Shown: positions 29,849 through 31,153 of the stretch, in pieces
Layout of the letters: every line of letters begins with the position of its first letter
How positions within the stretch are numbered: position 1 is the stretch's first letter
Source of the DNA: DATNFP01 sp035606335
GTDB lineage: Bacteria > Bacteroidota > Bacteroidia > Chitinophagales > Chitinophagaceae
NCBI GenBank assembly: GCA_035606335.1
Contig: DATNFP010000089.1
Span: 1 to 31,153, forward strand
Reading direction: 5' to 3'
Length of the DNA: 31,153 nt
Notes under the pieces: generated by a model
Told to the model about the DNA's origin: nothing
The model's database searches: none
The model's input: the letters and a program-made list of their open reading frames with translations, nothing else
Translations under genes and position numbers: made by a program

Positions 29849-31153
29849 TTACAAAGGTATATTGCCATGTTTCCGTTTGGGCATATTCACTACTTTGTTT
29901 TCCAGCATCTTGTATGCTTTAATGAGCTTGGACCTTGTTTCTTCAGGCAATATTATTTCATCTATAAAGCCTCGTGCGGCAGCACCATAAGGATTCGCAA
30001 ATTTCTCTGTGTATTCCTGTTCCTTCTCTTTCAGCTTAGCTTCCTTATCGGTAGCTGCTGCAATTTCTCTTTTAAATATTATCTCAGCCGCTCCTTTAGG
30101 CCCCATTACAGCAATTTCAGCAGTTGGCCATGCAAAATTCATATCCGCTCCAATATGCTTCGAATTCATTACATCATAAGCACCACCATATGCCTTTCTC
30201 GTAATGACAGTTACTTTAGGAACTGTAGCCTCGCTTAACGCAAAAAGCAACTTAGCTCCGTTCACTATAATACCGTTCCATTCCTGATCAGTACCCGGCA
30301 AGAATCCAGGAACATCAACCAATACTAATAACGGAATATTAAATGCATCGCAAAAACGTACAAAACGTGCGCCTTTTTTACTTGAATTGATATCCAATAC
30401 ACCCGCAAGATTTGCAGGTTGGTTGGCTACAATTCCTATACTGCGCCCGCCTATACGCGCAAACCCGACAACTATATTTTCTGCATAATCTTTATGAACC
30501 TCAAGAAAAGACCCTGCATCTGCAATGTCATCAATAACTTCTTTTATGTCATAAGGCTGGTTGGGATTTGCCGGAATTATATTGTTTAATTTGGGTCTGC
30601 TTTCATCTCCCATTTCATAATTATATATGGGAGCTTCTTCTTCGCAATTCTGAGGCATATAGCTCAACAATTGCTTAATTTGTTCTATACATTCCACCTC
30701 GTTTGAACAAGCAAAATGTGTAACACCTGATTTTGAAGCATGAGTATGTGCCCCACCTAATTCCTCACTGGTCACATTTTCATGTGTTACTGTCTTTACT
30801 ACATTGGGGCCGGTAACGAACATATAAGAAGTATGCTCCACCATTAATATAAAATCGGTAATAGCAGGTGAATAAACCGCACCACCTGCACACGGTCCCA
30901 TGATAGCCGATATCTGTGGCACTACCCCTGAAGATTTTACATTGCGATAAAAAATATCAGCGTAGCCTCCAAGAGAAACAACACCTTCCTGTATACGTGC
31001 ACCTCCACTATCATTTAGTCCTATTAGTGGTGCTCCATTCTGGATGGCAAGATCCATGATCTTACAAATCTTCTCAGCATGCGTTTCAGACAAGCTACCG
31101 CCAAAAACAGTAAAATCCTGCGAGAATACATATACCAGACGTCCATTGATAGT
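29849..31153 (-). CDS. Acyl-CoA carboxylase beta subunit (propionyl-CoA type), N-terminus cut by the window
   Basis: The frame stays open to the right edge; upstream of residue MSETHAEK (a TTG codon) it continues with GRLVYVFSQDFTVFGGSLSE, so the gene starts outside the window. About 435 residues are visible. The carboxyltransferase halves are clear: LNDSGGARIQEGV and GPCAGGAVYSPA in the first, VANQPANLAGVLDINSSKKGARFVRFCD, VDVPGFLPGTDQEWNGII and GPKGAAEIIFKR in the second. It transfers carboxyl from biotin to an acyl-CoA, most likely propionyl-CoA; a methylmalonyl-CoA decarboxylase alpha subunit is the alternative. The biotin-carrier and biotin-carboxylase genes would be sought beyond the right edge. 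Confidence 0.93.
   Translation of the reverse strand, partial: TINGRLVYVFSQDFTVFGGSLSETHAEKICKIMDLAIQNGAPLIGLNDSGGARIQEGVVSLGGYADIFYRNVKSSGVVPQISAIMGPCAGGAVYSPAITDFILMVEHTSYMFVTGPNVVKTVTHENVTSEELGGAHTHASKSGVTHFACSNEVECIEQIKQLLSYMPQNCEEEAPIYNYEMGDESRPKLNNIIPANPNQPYDIKEVIDDIADAGSFLEVHKDYAENIVVGFARIGGRSIGIVANQPANLAGVLDINSSKKGARFVRFCDAFNIPLLVLVDVPGFLPGTDQEWNGIIVNGAKLLFALSEATVPKVTVITRKAYGGAYDVMNSKHIGADMNFAWPTAEIAVMGPKGAAEIIFKREIAAATDKEAKLKEKEQEYTEKFANPYGAAARGFIDEIILPEETRSKLIKAYKMLENKVVNMPKRKHGNIPL

Noticed and set aside
29852..29859. Second TACCTTTG box on the minus strand before the UbiA-like gene
   Set aside because: It lies in the last codons of the carboxylase gene (Ile-Pro-Leu). The box at 29802-29809 is better placed, so this one is probably coincidental.
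29612..30238. A 208-codon plus-strand frame opposite the carboxylase and UbiA-like genes
   Set aside because: It is antisense to two well-supported genes, has a Phe/Tyr/His/Cys-rich composition typical of a reverse-strand shadow, and shows no motif.

Overview
The window looks like a chromosomal segment of a Bacteroidota bacterium, most likely of the Chitinophagales/Sphingobacteria type. The base composition is AT-rich and Shine-Dalgarno signals are essentially absent. TAnnTTTG -7 boxes, the Bacteroidota promoter signature, precede about a dozen genes. Secreted proteins carry type IX secretion (T9SS) C-terminal sorting domains, and Bacteroidota-typical families are present (DUF4270, DUF5522, PepSY-like, choice-of-anchor V). 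Both ends cut a gene: a DUF4270 lipoprotein on the left and an acyl-CoA carboxylase beta subunit on the right.

Layout. 1-5.6 kb (+): DUF4270, glmS (amino-sugar precursor), metK (SAM synthesis), a SAM-dependent methyltransferase and a secreted PepSY-like protein. 5.6-9.5 kb (-): the alpha-operon block infA-rpmJ-rpsM-rpsK-rpsD-rpoA-rplQ, whose longer spacers hold unusually many hairpins, including terminator-like ones inside the operon. 9.6-12.4 kb (-): gmhA-gmhB (heptose for LPS), queA (queuosine) and a small secreted Q/N/P-rich protein. 12.7-14.1 kb (-): a HtrA/Deg-like serine protease. 14.3-18.3 kb (+): M20 dipeptidase, cmk, and a PolX-like protein whose polymerase site is destroyed but whose PHP site is intact. 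18.3-19.7 kb (-): a 29-residue membrane peptide gene with a near-consensus promoter, and a thiolase. 20.0-22.5 kb: two different L,D-transpeptidases facing each other, with stop codons overlapping in one TTAG. 22.6-23.8 kb (-): an overlapping trio trmB / DUF5522 / alkyltransferase-like protein. 23.9-28.6 kb (+): secreted proteins, including a two-gene operon of a tail-fibre-like protein and an S8 protease with a T9SS tail. 28.9-31.15 kb (-): acyl-CoA carboxylase beta subunit (cut) and a UbiA-like membrane protein.

The most striking non-coding signal is at 24.9-25.2 kb. Two similar arrays of three direct repeats have an exact 21-bp period, the geometry of LytTR-type response-regulator sites. 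The second array precedes the tail-fibre/S8 operon. The first is followed by an 11-codon mini-ORF and a near-copy of the terminator that ends the S8 operon. I read this as a tandem duplicate of a secreted-protein module that has collapsed almost to nothing. Other points of interest are attenuator-like structures in the ribosomal operon, a cmk promoter that implies a leaderless mRNA, an operator-like palindrome at gmhA, and a promoter at 28.6 kb with no recognisable gene behind it. I see no CRISPR array, tRNA, rRNA or intact mobile element.
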